NCBI GenBank assembly: GCA_012064415.1
Contig: SSNU01000127.1
Location: 794,812-858,811, forward strand
Reading direction: 5' to 3'
Length of the DNA stretch: 64,000 nucleotides
Origin: Gyrodactylus bullatarudis
Taxonomy: Eukaryota; Platyhelminthes; Monogenea; Gyrodactylidea; Gyrodactylidae
Positions 1-20,965 of this stretch are shown here, piece by piece. Below the pieces are notes generated by a model. It saw nothing but the letters and a program-made list of their open reading frames with translations. It was not told the origin of the DNA and ran no database searches. Each line of letters opens with the position of its first letter. The first letter of the stretch is position 1. Made by a program: the position numbers and the translations under genes.

Positions 1-1452
1 TTATTTTTGTCTGGAAATTAATAAAATATCTTGAGCATTGAAAGTTTCAATTTGAAATTCAAAAAATTTTTTTGTTCAATAAAGATGTAACGAATTTTGA
101 CCTTTTTTTAAATCAAAGTATTCCGTGAAATTACCACATATAATTTTGATAACAATAATGTGTGAGATCTAAAATAACTGAAAATTCGTTTGCAATCCCA
201 TGCATAGTCGTGCATTGCCCATTTTCCCTAAATTTTCTTGTAGGCATAGTGGAATAACAAAATTTAACAGAAATGATCCTAACATGATTTTATTACTATT
301 TTCATTGAAAAAAACTCTTATCAGGAAAAAAGACATTCGAAATTTTAGTGAAAACGCAATAAAAATTCATTGAAAATCTAGCGGCATTTTTAAAAAAGTC
401 TTTTCTTTAAACTTGAATATTATCACAGACAAGCATTTTGATACTTGATCATTAGAATTATCATTTGAGTAGGTTTTTAAAATACAGTACGAACTGTGCA
501 CTTTATGTCAAAAATCACCCTTTCCTCTCTGCCCCTTTTTATTAAAATAATAATAAAACCTTTGTACTTATAAGTAAGCATACTTCTACTTTTGGAGCTT
601 GAAAAATAAAATAGATAAAAAATTACACTATTGTATTCAGATTTTTTTTCTCTTTTCAACCATCTAATATATCATATTATTTCAAACTATTCAACCAGAG
701 ATATTTGCATTTAAAATCTAATAAATTTATAACTTTGACCGAAAAAAAATTTCTCGAAAATCCGTTTTTTCCTCATACACAAAACAAACAATGAAATTTG
801 ATTTTTTGAAACTTCTTATTTTCGATACATTTACAAATATTTCAATTTTCGCTCACTCACACAGAGGAAGGAATCGAAATCCTTGCATAATAAATTTTCT
901 CAACATATTTTTTATCTTGTACCTGAGGTTAATCAAGAAAACTAATAGTACATTAACCTATAAGAGAGATCTTTCTTTTGCATTATCAATAATTTCATTC
1001 TAAATGTTAGAACTATCTCTTTACAGAATATGCATTTGTTCAATGTGTGATGGATATATCTCAAGATAGACATTTCCTTTTTCTAATAAAATTATCATTC
1101 CACCTTCAACGGTGTTGGATTAGCATTTTTTGGTGGAAAATAATCAATTTATAAAATATCAAAACACGAAAACCTTGAATCATTTCCAACAGGTTTTCCA
1201 CGAAGAGAGCACACATGTGGATTTATTTCATTGGAGAGTAAAATACATGTAAAAGCTGCCCTTACTTTATTATTCTTTAATAATATGCTGAAAGGTATTC
1301 ACTGGCATTAATTAGAATTTTATTGATCTTACCTTGAATATGATTCTATGACCTTGAACTAAAATTTAAACAATTTTCAACCTTAATTAAAGCCCCAATC
1401 TAGTCTGTAGAGAAATCTTGAGTTGAAATTTTATTATTTCTTTTTCTAATAG
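1..1452. other. AT-rich non-coding DNA, probably intron or 5' flank of the kinase gene
   Basis: No convincing coding segment, RNA gene or repeat is visible. The reading frames here are short and of low-complexity AT-rich composition. The first recognisable kinase exon opens at 1453 behind a pyrimidine-rich acceptor ending in TAG, so this stretch is most simply an intron of that gene, with earlier exons to the left of the window. Confidence 0.5.
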
Positions 1453-8890
<7,438 letters not shown>

Positions 8891-10671
8891 GAAGAATACT
8901 GAAATCTTACTAGAATTTTATGCTTCTAGCACAAAAAGGAGCCCTTTTTTCTTACAGAAGAAAGCCAAAAATAAAAGATTTTTCTAATTTTATTAAGAAA
9001 CAATGTTTGTTTTTAACGATCATGCATTTTCTGTGATACATTGGCGCATACAAGTCCAAAACCCCATCCCTACCACCTGTTATTTGCCATATGATAACTG
9101 TTGTTAAATCTGTTTATTTATTGCTTATTATAAATTATTGATGTCTTGATAATTTGAAATTTTATCATCTCAAGAAATAAAAAAAATTTAAATCAATACT
9201 TCATCATTGTCGAAACCAATGACACTTCAAAGTTGTTAATTTTCTTAGGAAATGTCTTGATTTAGTAAATCTATCGTTTCAGTAGAGATGGTTGAATTTC
9301 TTTTCTTTATTTAGTCACAAAAACTTTCGGTTGACTTTACTTTTTATAATATGTGTCTACTTGTAAGTATATTCAATATTTTTAAAAATGTTCTTCCTTT
9401 CTTTAATTTAGAGACTCTAAATACTTTCAAGTTGTATCACGTTTTGAGATAAGAGGCTCTGCTCAATATCGTGTAATGGATTCGAGTTTTTTTATTCTTG
9501 ATAAAGCGAAACTATCTCTGACTAAAGCTACTTTATTAGCGGATTTTCAATTAAATGCAGTATTCAACCCTATACATTGTAAAATGTACAATGACAACAG
9601 CTGAATTGTGGTAATAACTCTAAAGGTTTTGTGTAATATTATCGTAACCTTGAAATGTATTTCTTCTGTTTATAACTATACAAATGCATTATCATACCTC
9701 CAAAAGTAGTAAAGATGGTCGCAATGTCATCCTTATTGTGAAATACAAAGAGAGCCTAATATTTTTATTATCGCCTATTGTCGATATTTTTTTATCTATC
9801 TCCCTTGATCTCATCTCTTTATTTGAAGGTGAAGTTGGGTTTATAAAATATGTTGGTTATAGGAGAGCCTCCCCTTCAGGTCATTACCATCTTACAAAGA
9901 ATCTCATTAAGGCTGAATTGAAGACTAAAAATATATTGAGATTTAATTAAATTTTAATATGTGATTTTCCCGTAACAAAAAAAAAGAATGTATTACTAAT
10001 CGACTGTAGAACTTTATGTCTATCCACATAACAATTATACATTTCCACTTGGTATGTATTTTTTCTAATCCTTTTATTGTCGCATTTTAATTATGATAAT
10101 GAGGTCAAGTTAAGTACAGTCTGTTATTTGAAAATAAAATTTCATTCGGGATATCTTTGCACGGATGAATCTTATTGGTTGTACCCATACTCATCTCTTA
10201 TTGGCTTTAACATAAAATAGTGTTATTAATTCCCTAGTGAATCTTTATCGAGAGAGTCTACAACTTTTAATACGAAATTCAACACCAGACTTGAAATTAG
10301 AATCAGATTAGTCAACGAATTACATATCCAAGTTACATCAGCGACCTAAAGAAATCAATCTCTACAACTTGTGTAGAACTAAATCACAGTATTGTGACAT
10401 AGTTTTCATCATCGTCAATAACAAGACAAAATCACATTAGAGAAACAAAAGAGATATCTGCTTAATTTGGCCCTTTGAAAGAAAAAAATAAAACCATACA
10501 ACAAGAGAAATACAAGAAGAAACAAAAAAGAGTCATAGAAATTCACAAAATTTCTGTCTCTCTTTCTCGTATCTGAACTCATTAAAGAAGGAAGAGAACC
10601 AAAAGTTATCATTCTTTTAAAAGATGATGCAACCAAAAGAGTACTGACTGAGCGTGAATGAGTTGAGAACT
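8891..10671. other. Intergenic DNA between kinase and membrane-protein genes
   Basis: Contains the 3' UTR of the kinase, with polyadenylation signals AATAAA at 8970-8975 and 9176-9181, and then AT-rich sequence. An open frame at 9684-9950 has no start context, splice support or recognisable motif and is not called. The promoter of the following gene should lie here, but no distinct TATA or initiator motif can be assigned. Confidence 0.5.
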
Positions 10672-13600
10672 ATGAAAGGAATTATCTTGCAACTCCTTTT
10701 TCTCCTATTCACCAACACGAAGATTGGAGTGGAATCGGCTCCGAGTGAAAATCTTCAACTTTCGATAAGGGCAGAAAGTCAAAGTAACTTTGCTTTGAAT
10801 AAGCCATTCAAAATCCAATGTCACTTGAAAAGGTTGTCAACTAAAGATTCTCAGGACATGCTGAAAAGTGGTTCACTGGGTAGCGTTTTCTTTTACTGCC
10901 CCTATTCCCCAGATGGGACACAGTTTTGTCTACAGAACTGTATTAATATTTGTGAAGGTCTTGATGCATGCAGAAATAAGAGGAAACTGGAAGGCATCTC
11001 ATGCTCAAAAACAATAGATGCCGCTGACGGTAGTGTCTTGTACGAATACTCCATTCCAAAATATACCCAAGAGTGGAGTACACAGGATTCCTTTTGTAAA
11101 CACCGAAATATAATCAGTGAAAAGATCATCATGGATCAATTCAAACAGACTGAGGATTTAAGTATTCCCAAGGAGACGTCAAAAACCATGGAGGTATTGG
11201 ATGCAACCAAACTCAACCTTTCCATAGATGAATCAGAAGACGATACGACCATGAAGAAATTGGTTATACCAGATATCGAGAAAATTGAAGGTAATTAAAC
11301 TTATATTTTTCTGCTTGTTTTTCTTCCTTCTTGTCAGGCAAAAGACAAAAGAATACTTGACCTCTTTTTCTTCTTTCCTTTAGTTAAGGAATGTGCATTT
11401 CTTCAAAACTACCAGACTATAGAGATTTTTATTGTGATTTTATTATTTTTTTACAAACAGACGTTTTTTCCTCTCTCCTAGAGTTAGGAAGGTTGTACTT
11501 GTTGAATGACTGGAATGACGAATTCAGTCTCACAAAAATTAAGAAGATAATTCACTTTTGCTACCTACAGTAAAAAACCTTACAAACTTATTTTACTACG
11601 GTGGAAATTTGCCGTAAGAATTATGATGTAATTTCAAATGTCAAAAAGTTTAGTAGAAAGAGAGAAAGAAGGTCTTTAACTCGTACCCCATTTGACATAT
11701 TTTATTCTTTTTGCCTCTTGAATTTTTATTTCACAGGATGAATCATCTTGTCTTCTCCCCTACAAATTATCTTTGCCTAACTTTGTCATGTTTCTTTCAT
11801 AATCAAGATTACAAAAATGGCTATTAAGGCATCCCCTCTTTTAATAAAGTAATATGGGAGAGATATCATTTCAAAATACAAGATAAAAACCCTTCTTTTT
11901 CCATGTAAATAAATAAATAAACATTCCTTGATCAAGTGGAAATTCATTTTTCATTCCTGTGAAAATTCCCTAAGATATTTTTCCTTTCTGATAATCATAA
12001 TAACCCGATTCCGCATTATTAGCTGTAGCGTTGAAGTAAAGCAAATTCATTTCTCCGGAACACTTTGAGGTTGAATCATGATTCATTAAAATATTGTACC
12101 TCACTTGCAGATCTGTTTATTTTTTTGGGAAACATCATTTTATTTTTAATCCGAAGGATGAGAATGAATAAACTTATTTTTTCAACATTTTACTTTTTTA
12201 TAGTTCATTATAATAATAATTGTAAAGAAACTTTAATAATTATTAAATGTTCTTTTCCTTTCAATAATTTCAGCACAACTTCCCAATGAAGGCTTTCCAG
12301 AAGTCAAGAGTTACCAAAGAAAGAATTTCTCTACAACCAGTATGTTTTCACATCAATTCACTCATAATTGGATGCACAATTAAAAATTTTTTTCTTTTTC
12401 CAGTACTAAAGCTTCCCATGGAGATTATCGTCATAATCTTTATTACGTGCCTATGCTTATCAATTCTTTTGAATGTATTCTGTTTTCTTCGGTGTGTTTT
12501 GATAAAGCACTACTCAAGTGAGTTAGACCCAAGTCATGTTTTGTTTTTCCAAAAGATTACACTTCTCGTTTTCTTCTTTCCAGAAAATTTAAACTCCCCA
12601 AGCATGCAAGAATTCTTTTGTATGAAGAAAGAAATATTCCTTGCGCGTCACTTTAAGAAGACCACTAATGGGATTATGGACAGCTATGTAACAAAACATT
12701 ATCCAATGTTGACAATACCGGCAAATAATTCGAATACTTCGGCTTCAATAACATCAAATCAACCGAATAATTTTATATACACATGCCAGAAAGACCTTCA
12801 AAGTGTCCCCGAGTATGGATTGGGACCAGTGGTCTTTTACCAAGATCCAATACAATGTTGTAGCCCCAAGAGTGAAAATAGCAACTCAAATGGATCAAAT
12901 ATTTGTCATAGACACCTATCCGATTCATATCACCAACAACAACAGCCATGTATGCATCCGAAACTATCAGACTCTGGAATATCAATGAATCACCAGAACA
13001 ACTTGAAGTTTGTCCAGGAAGTTTCGAATCCAGATAATAATGACACCTATATCGCTTGCAAGAGTTTTCACGGTAAGTTTCTATGCTATTCTAAGTCTAT
13101 TCAAAATGAAAATCTGACATTTTCTTTAGAAGATGGCAGGAGTAGCAAGATTTTTCTTGTTCCGAAATCTATCGATTACTCCCTGAGCAGGACAACTTTG
13201 CGTCCAGATGATGCTGTAACAATTCAATCAGACCCAATGAATCGTATCAATCATCAATTTCCAGCTAGCATTGAATATTCTGGCATAATTAACCAGAACT
13301 CTGATAACCAGCCAATGTTATTCCTTCAAGGTGAAGACGATAACAATAATGTTACAAGCAATTGCCAAATGAAAACCTCCAACTATCTGTACAATGAAAG
13401 TCTCCAAAGGAAGAACAAGCCAAGTTCTTTACTGAGAGGTATGTAATTTCTTTTTATATTCATGTAGTTGACTGGTAACAATGTAGAAAAGTCCAAATTT
13501 TTTCTCTTCTGACAAGGAAAAAATAATATGTCTACAAGGAACTATAACATAAAACACCTTGATTTTTGCCACCAAAAAAAAAATCCCTAGAAGACTGATG

Positions 13601-13996
13601 TAGATTTTTATTAAAATGAAAAAAATGACTACTGAAAAGTATGTCTGAAGATTTCCTCTTCTCGTTTATAGCTAGAGATTTTTCATTTACACATTTCATT
13701 GAGAAATCGAAACTGTGTTAGTTAATTCCTATTATGCGAATAAGCTATATAAAATATTGACTATTTATTTATTTCAAGGTGACATCCAGTCAGAAACTTT
13801 GGAAAGAAAAAGTTTAATTCTCCAGACCCAAGTTTCCCATCGGCATACTCCGATTTCCTTTCCTCAAGATGACCTGATCAGTGGCAAGAATTCAGTTCTC
13901 TACTTTTATTCTGGCCAAAATGATCAAGCTAGGGTTTCCTGTGACTTGAATAAGAACATTTCTGAAAATATCCAAGTGAATGAGACAGCTAAATAA
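10672..13996 (+). CDS. Unrecognised type I single-pass membrane protein
   Basis: Six exons join in constant phase: 10672-11290, 12274-12339, 12404-12517, 12584-13072, 13130-13438, 13779-13996 (1815 nt, 604 aa). The ATG at 10672 is preferred over an upstream in-frame GTG because it begins a signal peptide (MKGIILQLLFLLF, cleavage probably after ESA at about residue 23). The ectodomain of roughly 210 aa carries eight cysteines in its first half, suggesting four disulfides, then an acidic stalk with an NLS glycosylation site. One membrane segment spans about 236-257, followed by Cys/Arg residues. The cytoplasmic tail of about 345 aa is Asn/Ser/Gln-rich with a HQQQQP run and no catalytic domain. 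Three introns are only 57-66 bp; two are multiples of three without stops, so a plain ORF reads through them. It looks like a receptor or adhesion molecule; I do not recognise the family. The ectodomain could be a divergent Ig-like fold. Confidence 0.75.
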
Positions 13997-16284
13997 TTAA
14001 AAAATGGCTTTATTAGATTACACGTATTACAGAAAGCAAATTGTGTATTTAACAAAAAAGAGAACATCTTTAGACATTTCAAACATTTTCAAAAATGTAC
14101 AATTTTTCAGAAAGAAAAAAATAACTTTAAGCTCCCAAATGAATGGTTTTCTCTTGTAAAGTTTTTACTTTTTAAAACCAAGATATCAAGATTGTTGCTG
14201 TGTGTCCTAACTCATTTATTTATTGATTGAATGTTTTCTAACTGTGTTATTACATAAAATAAATATTCATATCTAACTATTAACCTAAAATATATTCAAC
14301 GAAACAATTAAAAAAGATATAATCTTTTAACAACCCAGTTTTAAATATAGAACTGTTCTAAACTTTATGAGTTTATGAAGAAGTTAAGTAAGGAACATAC
14401 TCATATAAAGATTTCAAGAAATATTTGAAATGGAATCGTTCTCAATTGTAGAAAATTTTCATTCTACATTGAAAAAAAAATTAAATCATTAGGTTTTCCA
14501 GTATTCTCATTTAGAAAAAAATCAATATAACCCACACAAGTAGCTCAATAATAAGCTTTAATTGCAATTGTTGATAGTAATTTTATGAAAATCTTATTTT
14601 GACACAAATAAAGATATCAGAATTTATCAGAGTAAAACATTTAACATATCATTCAATGAATGAGCGGTTGAAGAGGTATTATTGATAAAATTCTATACTA
14701 GGACGGAACCACAAAAAAGTGCACATAAAAATAAATAAAAATGGGAGGTATTCACTCAGTGATAGTGTCATTCATTTAGGAGTGTATTCAATGGCATTCA
14801 CATCGTACATTTAACTCGTTAGAGACATAAAAATATGTAAACATGGATATCATACCATCCTGAATGCGATTTGTTCTTGAATCAAATAATAATGGCTTTA
14901 AAAAAGCACGTTTGGCGGATTTATCTGATATGAGGCATTCAATATTTAAACATTATAAGTCTTTTATCTTTTGTAAGTAAGTTGAGGATTGAAACCTTGT
15001 AACTTACAAGTCTCATTAATTTTATGTATTTTCAATATAAAATGATTATTTCATTAAAAATCTCATTGGGCTCTTTACAGGAGATCAGATTGGGCTGAAT
15101 AAAATAATTTCTGCTGCTGATTACTGCTGTTAGAACGGCCATGTTTCGCTAATGTCAGAGATCCAAGATCATAGGGGGGGGGAACTGATCATATAGCCTA
15201 AGATTTTTTAAGAATTATCAAGTTGATTCCGAATAAAGAATAAATACTCGAAAAATTTGATATATCACCTATCACGGACTAAAATTAAGGCATGTAAGAT
15301 GGTTTCTGATTCAATAATATCGAGAATTCTAAGACAATACACGAATTCCGTCAAAAAAATTTATGAAATCAGTTAAAGTTGACTTCATTTTATTCATTAC
15401 AACTTTAACTGATGGCCCTTTTTACTTGATTTTGGGCCATAAAATATGAAATATCTTTTGAGTCAATGGTTGAATTTTTGTTGAAAGTAGCCTAAATTGA
15501 AGATCAATAAATTTCTGATAAGAAAATGCATATTTGATGTCATCATGTTTCAGAATTACCAAATCGTTTGCGAGCATTTACAAATTCCGAAAAAGTGCAA
15601 AATTGTAGATTTCATTTGACAAAGAAATGATGATTCCATTTAAAGTCCAATGAGGTTATCTTTGATCAGAAAAAACATGGGTTAAATTTCAGAAAGAGTT
15701 TCAAGTCTTTCATTTTTATTTTAAGATTTATTTTGAAAAATGGTTGTGAACATGGTTTTCAACTTTACTGTATAAAATGATTAAATATTTTAGTTGAATT
15801 TCAACCCAAGTACTAATAGTACTAATCTTCTTAAAGTTCCTTTGAAGGAATTAGATCAAAATTCAATCACAAGATTGTTATACTGACAGTAGGAAAATAG
15901 CGCCCTTTTGGTGTGAAATACATCATCATAATTTATTTACACATCTCCTATTTATATACTATATTTAGTAAATAAGTAATTTATATTGGAAAAAAGTATT
16001 CAATGAGAAATGTAGATTAAAAAATCAAAGAAACATCGCCATCTGGCTTAACAATGTACATTTTAGTGTATGCGAATTAGTGGATGCTATGATAGCGTGT
16101 TTAGTTTAAAAGGAGAATTATAGCCTTCTGATTATTATGACCTGAGAGAGAATTTATTATTTTTCGATCTCTTGATGAAATATCGGCAATAAATCTCCAT
16201 GCCCAAAATACATGTTTAACAAGAGTTTATTTTCAGTGTCGCTAGGCTAGAATACATACACACCTTTGGTTGATTATACACCTA
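13997..16284. other. Gene-poor AT-rich stretch
   Basis: Beyond the presumed 3' UTR nothing is firmly identified. A G10 run lies at about 15174-15183. A 39-codon frame near 14868-14990 followed by a GTAAGT is the only coding-like patch and could not be joined in phase to a second exon. Confidence 0.4.
14258..14263 (+). terminator. Candidate polyadenylation signal
   Basis: AATAAA about 260 nt after the stop of the membrane-protein gene; a plausible 3' end signal. Such hexamers are frequent by chance in DNA this AT-rich. Confidence 0.3.
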
Positions 16285-16900
16285 GTTAATATGAAGATGG
16301 AAATTGATAGTTTTTTCAAAATTCTGAATTTTTTCATCAAGAAAAATAATTTGAAAAAATCAAATTCTTTGGAAATTATGGCATATTTCAAAACTCCAAT
16401 AGTAGCGTCAAATTCCCATTTTTTGAACTTGAAGTTAGAAATTTTTGCTGATTTCACAGTGTGGGGGAGTAATCAAAAGTTGATTTTTAGGATCACAATT
16501 AGACAAAGATATCAAACATGCTGAATTAGATTTTATGAATCCACCCCATCATCGTGTGAAAATCAAATTTTGATTTTTCCATCCATTTCTCTACTTGAAA
16601 TCGATGAAATTTTGAGGATTTGAGATCCCTGAAAAATGACGAACTTATTTAAAGTTTCATGGTCATATTTGGTTTACTTGTCTTATTGTGATCCTTAAAA
16701 TGAACTTTTCATTAACCTCTCAAAACCAACAACAACTTTTAATTCAAAGTTCAGAAATATGCAAGTTTGGCGCTAACTTGAGGTTATTTGAGATCATATC
16801 GTGAAAGCGGGTCTCATGGTCTGGATTCCAGGAAAATCTTAATCTAATTCGATTTCTTTATTATAAAAATCCTTTATTCCCATCTTCATATTAACTAGCT
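16285..16900. mobile_element. Family A inverted-repeat element (non-autonomous DNA transposon-like)
   Basis: The ends are inverted copies: the left end reads TAGTTAATATGAAGATGG and the right end is its complement. Internally both halves carry family sequences such as CAAATTCCCATTTTTTGAA, GTTGATTTTTAGGATCACAA and CAAATTTTGATTTTT. No transposase frame is present. The family recurs at 22.1, 23.9, 28.7, 42.2, 47.3, 55.3, 56.7 and 60.8 kb. Confidence 0.65.
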
Positions 16901-19047
16901 GTAATTATAGATGATACACGAGGTTATTTTTAAAGATTATGAGTTCGAGGAAATTGTCTACTGGTATTTTATGAATAAAGTATCATTTTCAATTCATATT
17001 TTTGCAATAAATCTTTGCATAAACTTGTATCTTGATAAGAAATGCTCATTCGATATAGAAAAAACTGAACCACACTACAGTTGAGCATTAGAAAAATAGT
17101 AAACTCAATTGTGGATTTCTAAAGAATGACTCAAATTTTTAATCTAATTACATATTTTAGTTTTGTTGAAATATATATATCAATGAAGAGGAAATCCTTA
17201 TTCTTTTACAAAAGAGAAAAAAGATTTGTATTTTTCTAGAGAGTTAGTCAGCCGTTACAAAATTAGTCGCTTGTTGTACAAAAATAGTATGTAGTTTTCA
17301 TGAGTGATCGACATTCGTTGGAGAAAAAACTGTTGAATCCTCAGACATAAAAATGTAAAATTATTCTTTCCTGTCGAACAGCTAAGTTTACAATACGTGG
17401 GAAATTTTTAATATCCGATTAGACAATTCGCATTTCATTGAAAAGAAATGATCAAATTTCATGAATAATTGAATGAAAATTACGAAAAGTTGAATTTTTT
17501 TCTATTCTCTTGATGCAATTATGTAACAGCAGTTATTGATTCAAAGCCATGAGGTAGAACGGCTTCCATTTAACATTGGAAATTAGATAAAGCCAACTGT
17601 TTAACTTTTATTCATTCTTTTCAGTAGGAAACATTACACTGTTAATTTGAATTGTTGACCTCAATTTAAATTTTGGGTTACAGACAATACTGTTCTCGTA
17701 TTGAGCTGATTCTTCATAAGAGGTAGAATTTTTTAATATCCGATTTTTAATCAGAATTTCTTGATTTTCATTTCTTGAATATTTTTCCCATCAATGGTCC
17801 TACTATGTTTCAGTAAAAATTATTCAATCATCTATGAAATAAAAGTCTGATCAAACAATAAATGAACTAAAAAATCCTAAGAATAAAACAGTTCAATTGT
17901 AAGCAATAAAACGATCTGACTCCAGTAGTTTTTATAATTTTTAATAACAAATAACAAGGAAGCCGTTATAACTATTGAATTGTTGCTGGGCAAGTTATTT
18001 TTCATGGAAATTTCTTAGACTTATCCTTCTTTTAAGTAACACTGCTGATACTTGATACATTGATACAAGGTTCCTTCTTCGATTGATTACAAATTATAAC
18101 AAAGTAAAAAAGATTATCAAGAGAAGAAGAACTATTAATTTAAACATTTTCTTTAGTGTTGGAATCTTAACTAGTTTTATTATAACTTTAATTCATTTGG
18201 GTATTGAAAATTATTTGAGTTGACCTTCTGTTCTGTATTCTTCTCAAGAGAGTAGAATTATTTCCATTAGGAGCCATTCAATAACACTCTGAGTGCAATG
18301 CCTGAAAAATGGCGGAATAAAAAAGTTTTAATAAACTTGAAATAGTGCTGTTTATTATTAAATTACTAATCCCCATATAATAAAAATACGATATGGAAAT
18401 AATTAATTTTGTCTGATTATCCAACTAGTAGGCATCATCATATATAAATACAGAAATATAGAAAAAAAGTATTTTTTATAAACAAATCAAGCCAGTCAAG
18501 ACTAAATATTTATCGGAGCAATTTTTGTATCATATTTAGTTTAAAGATTAATAGTTTTATTATTTGGTATATTTTGTATATTGAAAATTTAATTCTGACT
18601 AACTAAAACGAATATATATTATGTATTGGGTTATGTAAAAATTCACACTTATTCAAGAAGAATCAGACAAAATATTTAAATCCTCATCAAAACAATTATC
18701 AATTGTACTTTAAGATTAGTGTTTATTCGATGGAACGGTTTTTACACAGATCTCTTCAGACTTAATTCTTAGTTTCAATTATCCATTTTCAATCATAGAA
18801 ACTGAAAAACTAATTAAGGCTCTAAAAATTACTATTTTTAGACCCTATTTTATTAGGAGATGACTTCAAGGGGATCACTGAACACGGGTATGGTATCTTG
18901 TTAAAAGTTTCTTTCTTTTCAAAAAAACGAATCATCTTTAAATTTTCATAACTTTTCATTGTAGCTGAATAAGTCATCATTTTTTCGAAAGATTATTAGT
19001 TCTTATTTTAAATAAACTTTTTTCAGTTTATTAAAAGTCTAATTATA
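16901..19047. other. Intergenic DNA with no assigned content
   Basis: AT-rich sequence without recognisable genes, RNAs or family repeats. Confidence 0.4.
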
Positions 19048-19367
19048 AGGGTTCTTCAGATTCAGAAATATTCCGAAAATTTCCGAATCGCCACAGATAT
19101 CATTAATCCTTGATCTATTTTTATCAAAGCTTAAAGAACAATAGATAGATCCTAGGTATCCTTAGAGATGGTTCTTGTGAAGAAGAAGAAGGTATCAGAT
19201 TTACATGACATTTTATAAGCTCTTGAATTTTAATTTGAATAACTTTTTGAAAAAAATATATATTTCACAGGATTATCGTAAATTAATACTTGTTTTAATA
19301 ATTTTATTTTCGGTACCTTTTCGGATTTTTTCAGACGGATCCGAATCTGAATTATCTGAAGAACCCT
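19048..19367. mobile_element. Family C element with AGGGTTCTTCAGA termini
   Basis: Begins AGGGTTCTTCAG and ends CTGAAGAACCCT, a terminal inverted repeat of at least 12 bp. Its right part (cacaggattatcg, then a run shared with 40945-41028) recurs in a second truncated copy, confirming a repeat family. About 320 bp, no coding capacity; a MITE by structure. Confidence 0.55.
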
Positions 19368-20871
19368 ACTAATTATGGCTTGAGAAAGATGATTTTGAGT
19401 TCAGAAATAAATTGGTCTCATAAAAAACAATACTGGGATATACAACTTATGGTTAAACTTTTTCTAAATGTTTTCTTTATTATTATTAGTGCATTGATAA
19501 AATCATTCATGGATAAGAGAACTATTGTAAACAATATGAAAATTACATGTCAGTTGGACGGTAAAATACACTGTTACAAGTATCCCAAGTACTATCAAGG
19601 GAAACTTTTTGTCTCGTGTGTACATTTTTTCCATATAAATATATATCCTTATTGTGAAATTGAGGCATTTATACCCAAAGAAATGATACATCATTTTAAG
19701 GAAGTATAGCATATAAAAACGTACGTATAAAGATTTGAATACATTTAGTTATCCTCTCCAGTTCAAATTACGGTAATAATACTAATCTTGTTTATAAATG
19801 ATATAACCACTTTAAAAGTAGTCTTTATTCAGAATGTACTTTAAGGATTAATTTATCAAAAGAAAATTAAAATGTTGGTTTTTGAAAAGAAAGTAAATTA
19901 AACTCAAATCTGTCTCTTCATCAAGACGCCCTTAGAGATTGAACATAATCTTGATCAATGTAAGCTTTTATTGACTTTTGTTTGCTTTAGGTTTTTAACG
20001 ATTTTTAAATGAACTCTTTGAAAATGGGGCCGCTTTACAAGAAGATTTTCATTGAGAGAAAACTTTGGAAAGTTTTAATCCATAGAAAAATGCAAGAAAT
20101 TGATATGTTCGATGATGGAAAACATCTGCTATTTCTTCTCTGGACAAATATTTTGATAAGACAGTTATTATTCAACCCTTATGTTTAGACAATTTTCGCA
20201 AAAAACAATTTTACAAGTTGATACTTTAGGAAATATGAAAAATCTCTCTAGTAAAAGTAGGATTAAACTAGGCTTTGAAAGTTCAGAAGAGATACCGGAA
20301 ATAAGAGAGGACCAGTAAAAACAGACCACTGCGATTTATCAAAAAACTAATGAAATCAATTTTAGTGGAATTTTTGAAAATCTGACTCTGAATCCACATG
20401 TATATCTGAGACTAATGTAATAGTGCACTTGTAGAATATGAACTTTTACGTTAGAAAAATCGAATTTCAATTGTGAAACGATTGGCTAAAGACTTGAAAC
20501 ATCTTTTAGGAAATTTTCTTCTTCTTTTCATGAAACATCTCGTAGTGACAACCATTTAATCAAACTCTTAACTTTCACAGCTTATTTGAAAATAAGATCA
20601 TGGATAATGAAAAATGTTTCTTTCTATCGAGGGGTTACTTTGAAAGAATCCAAAACATATTCTCCGCTTTCTGTTTTGTGTTTTCTATAATAGAATTTAC
20701 AACAGAATCTCCCAATCTTTTTCAAGGTCTCATATTTTAATAAATAATTTTTTAATCTTGACAATTTTATTACTCAAACTTGGTACTTTGGTTGGATTTC
20801 ATTCTAGCATAATCCCGAATATGCAATCGGGACGTATCTTATTTGGAAATAATTTCATTTACCTAAATAAA

Positions 20872-20965
20872 GTAGACTTGGACGAAGTTTTCCAAAATTA
20901 CTAAAATCACCCATCAATGAATTTAATCTTCAAGTATTTTAATATTATCCCACCAAATTTCGCTC
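20872..20965 (+). repeat. Family F repeat, copy 1
   Basis: Starts tagacttggacgaagttttc and continues through cccatcaatgaattt and atcttcaagtattt. The sequence at 23545-23640 is a diverged direct copy. Class unknown. Confidence 0.5.

Noticed and set aside
9684..9950. 88-codon open frame after the kinase gene
   Set aside because: No motif, splice support or start context, and composition like the flanking AT-rich DNA.
14868..15135. Short ATG frame with GTAAGT and a following acceptor at about 15079
   Set aside because: The two pieces cannot be joined without a stop.
19380..19709. 109-codon frame on plus and 69-codon frame on minus over the same bases
   Set aside because: Open on both strands, no recognisable domain, directly abuts a repeat element.
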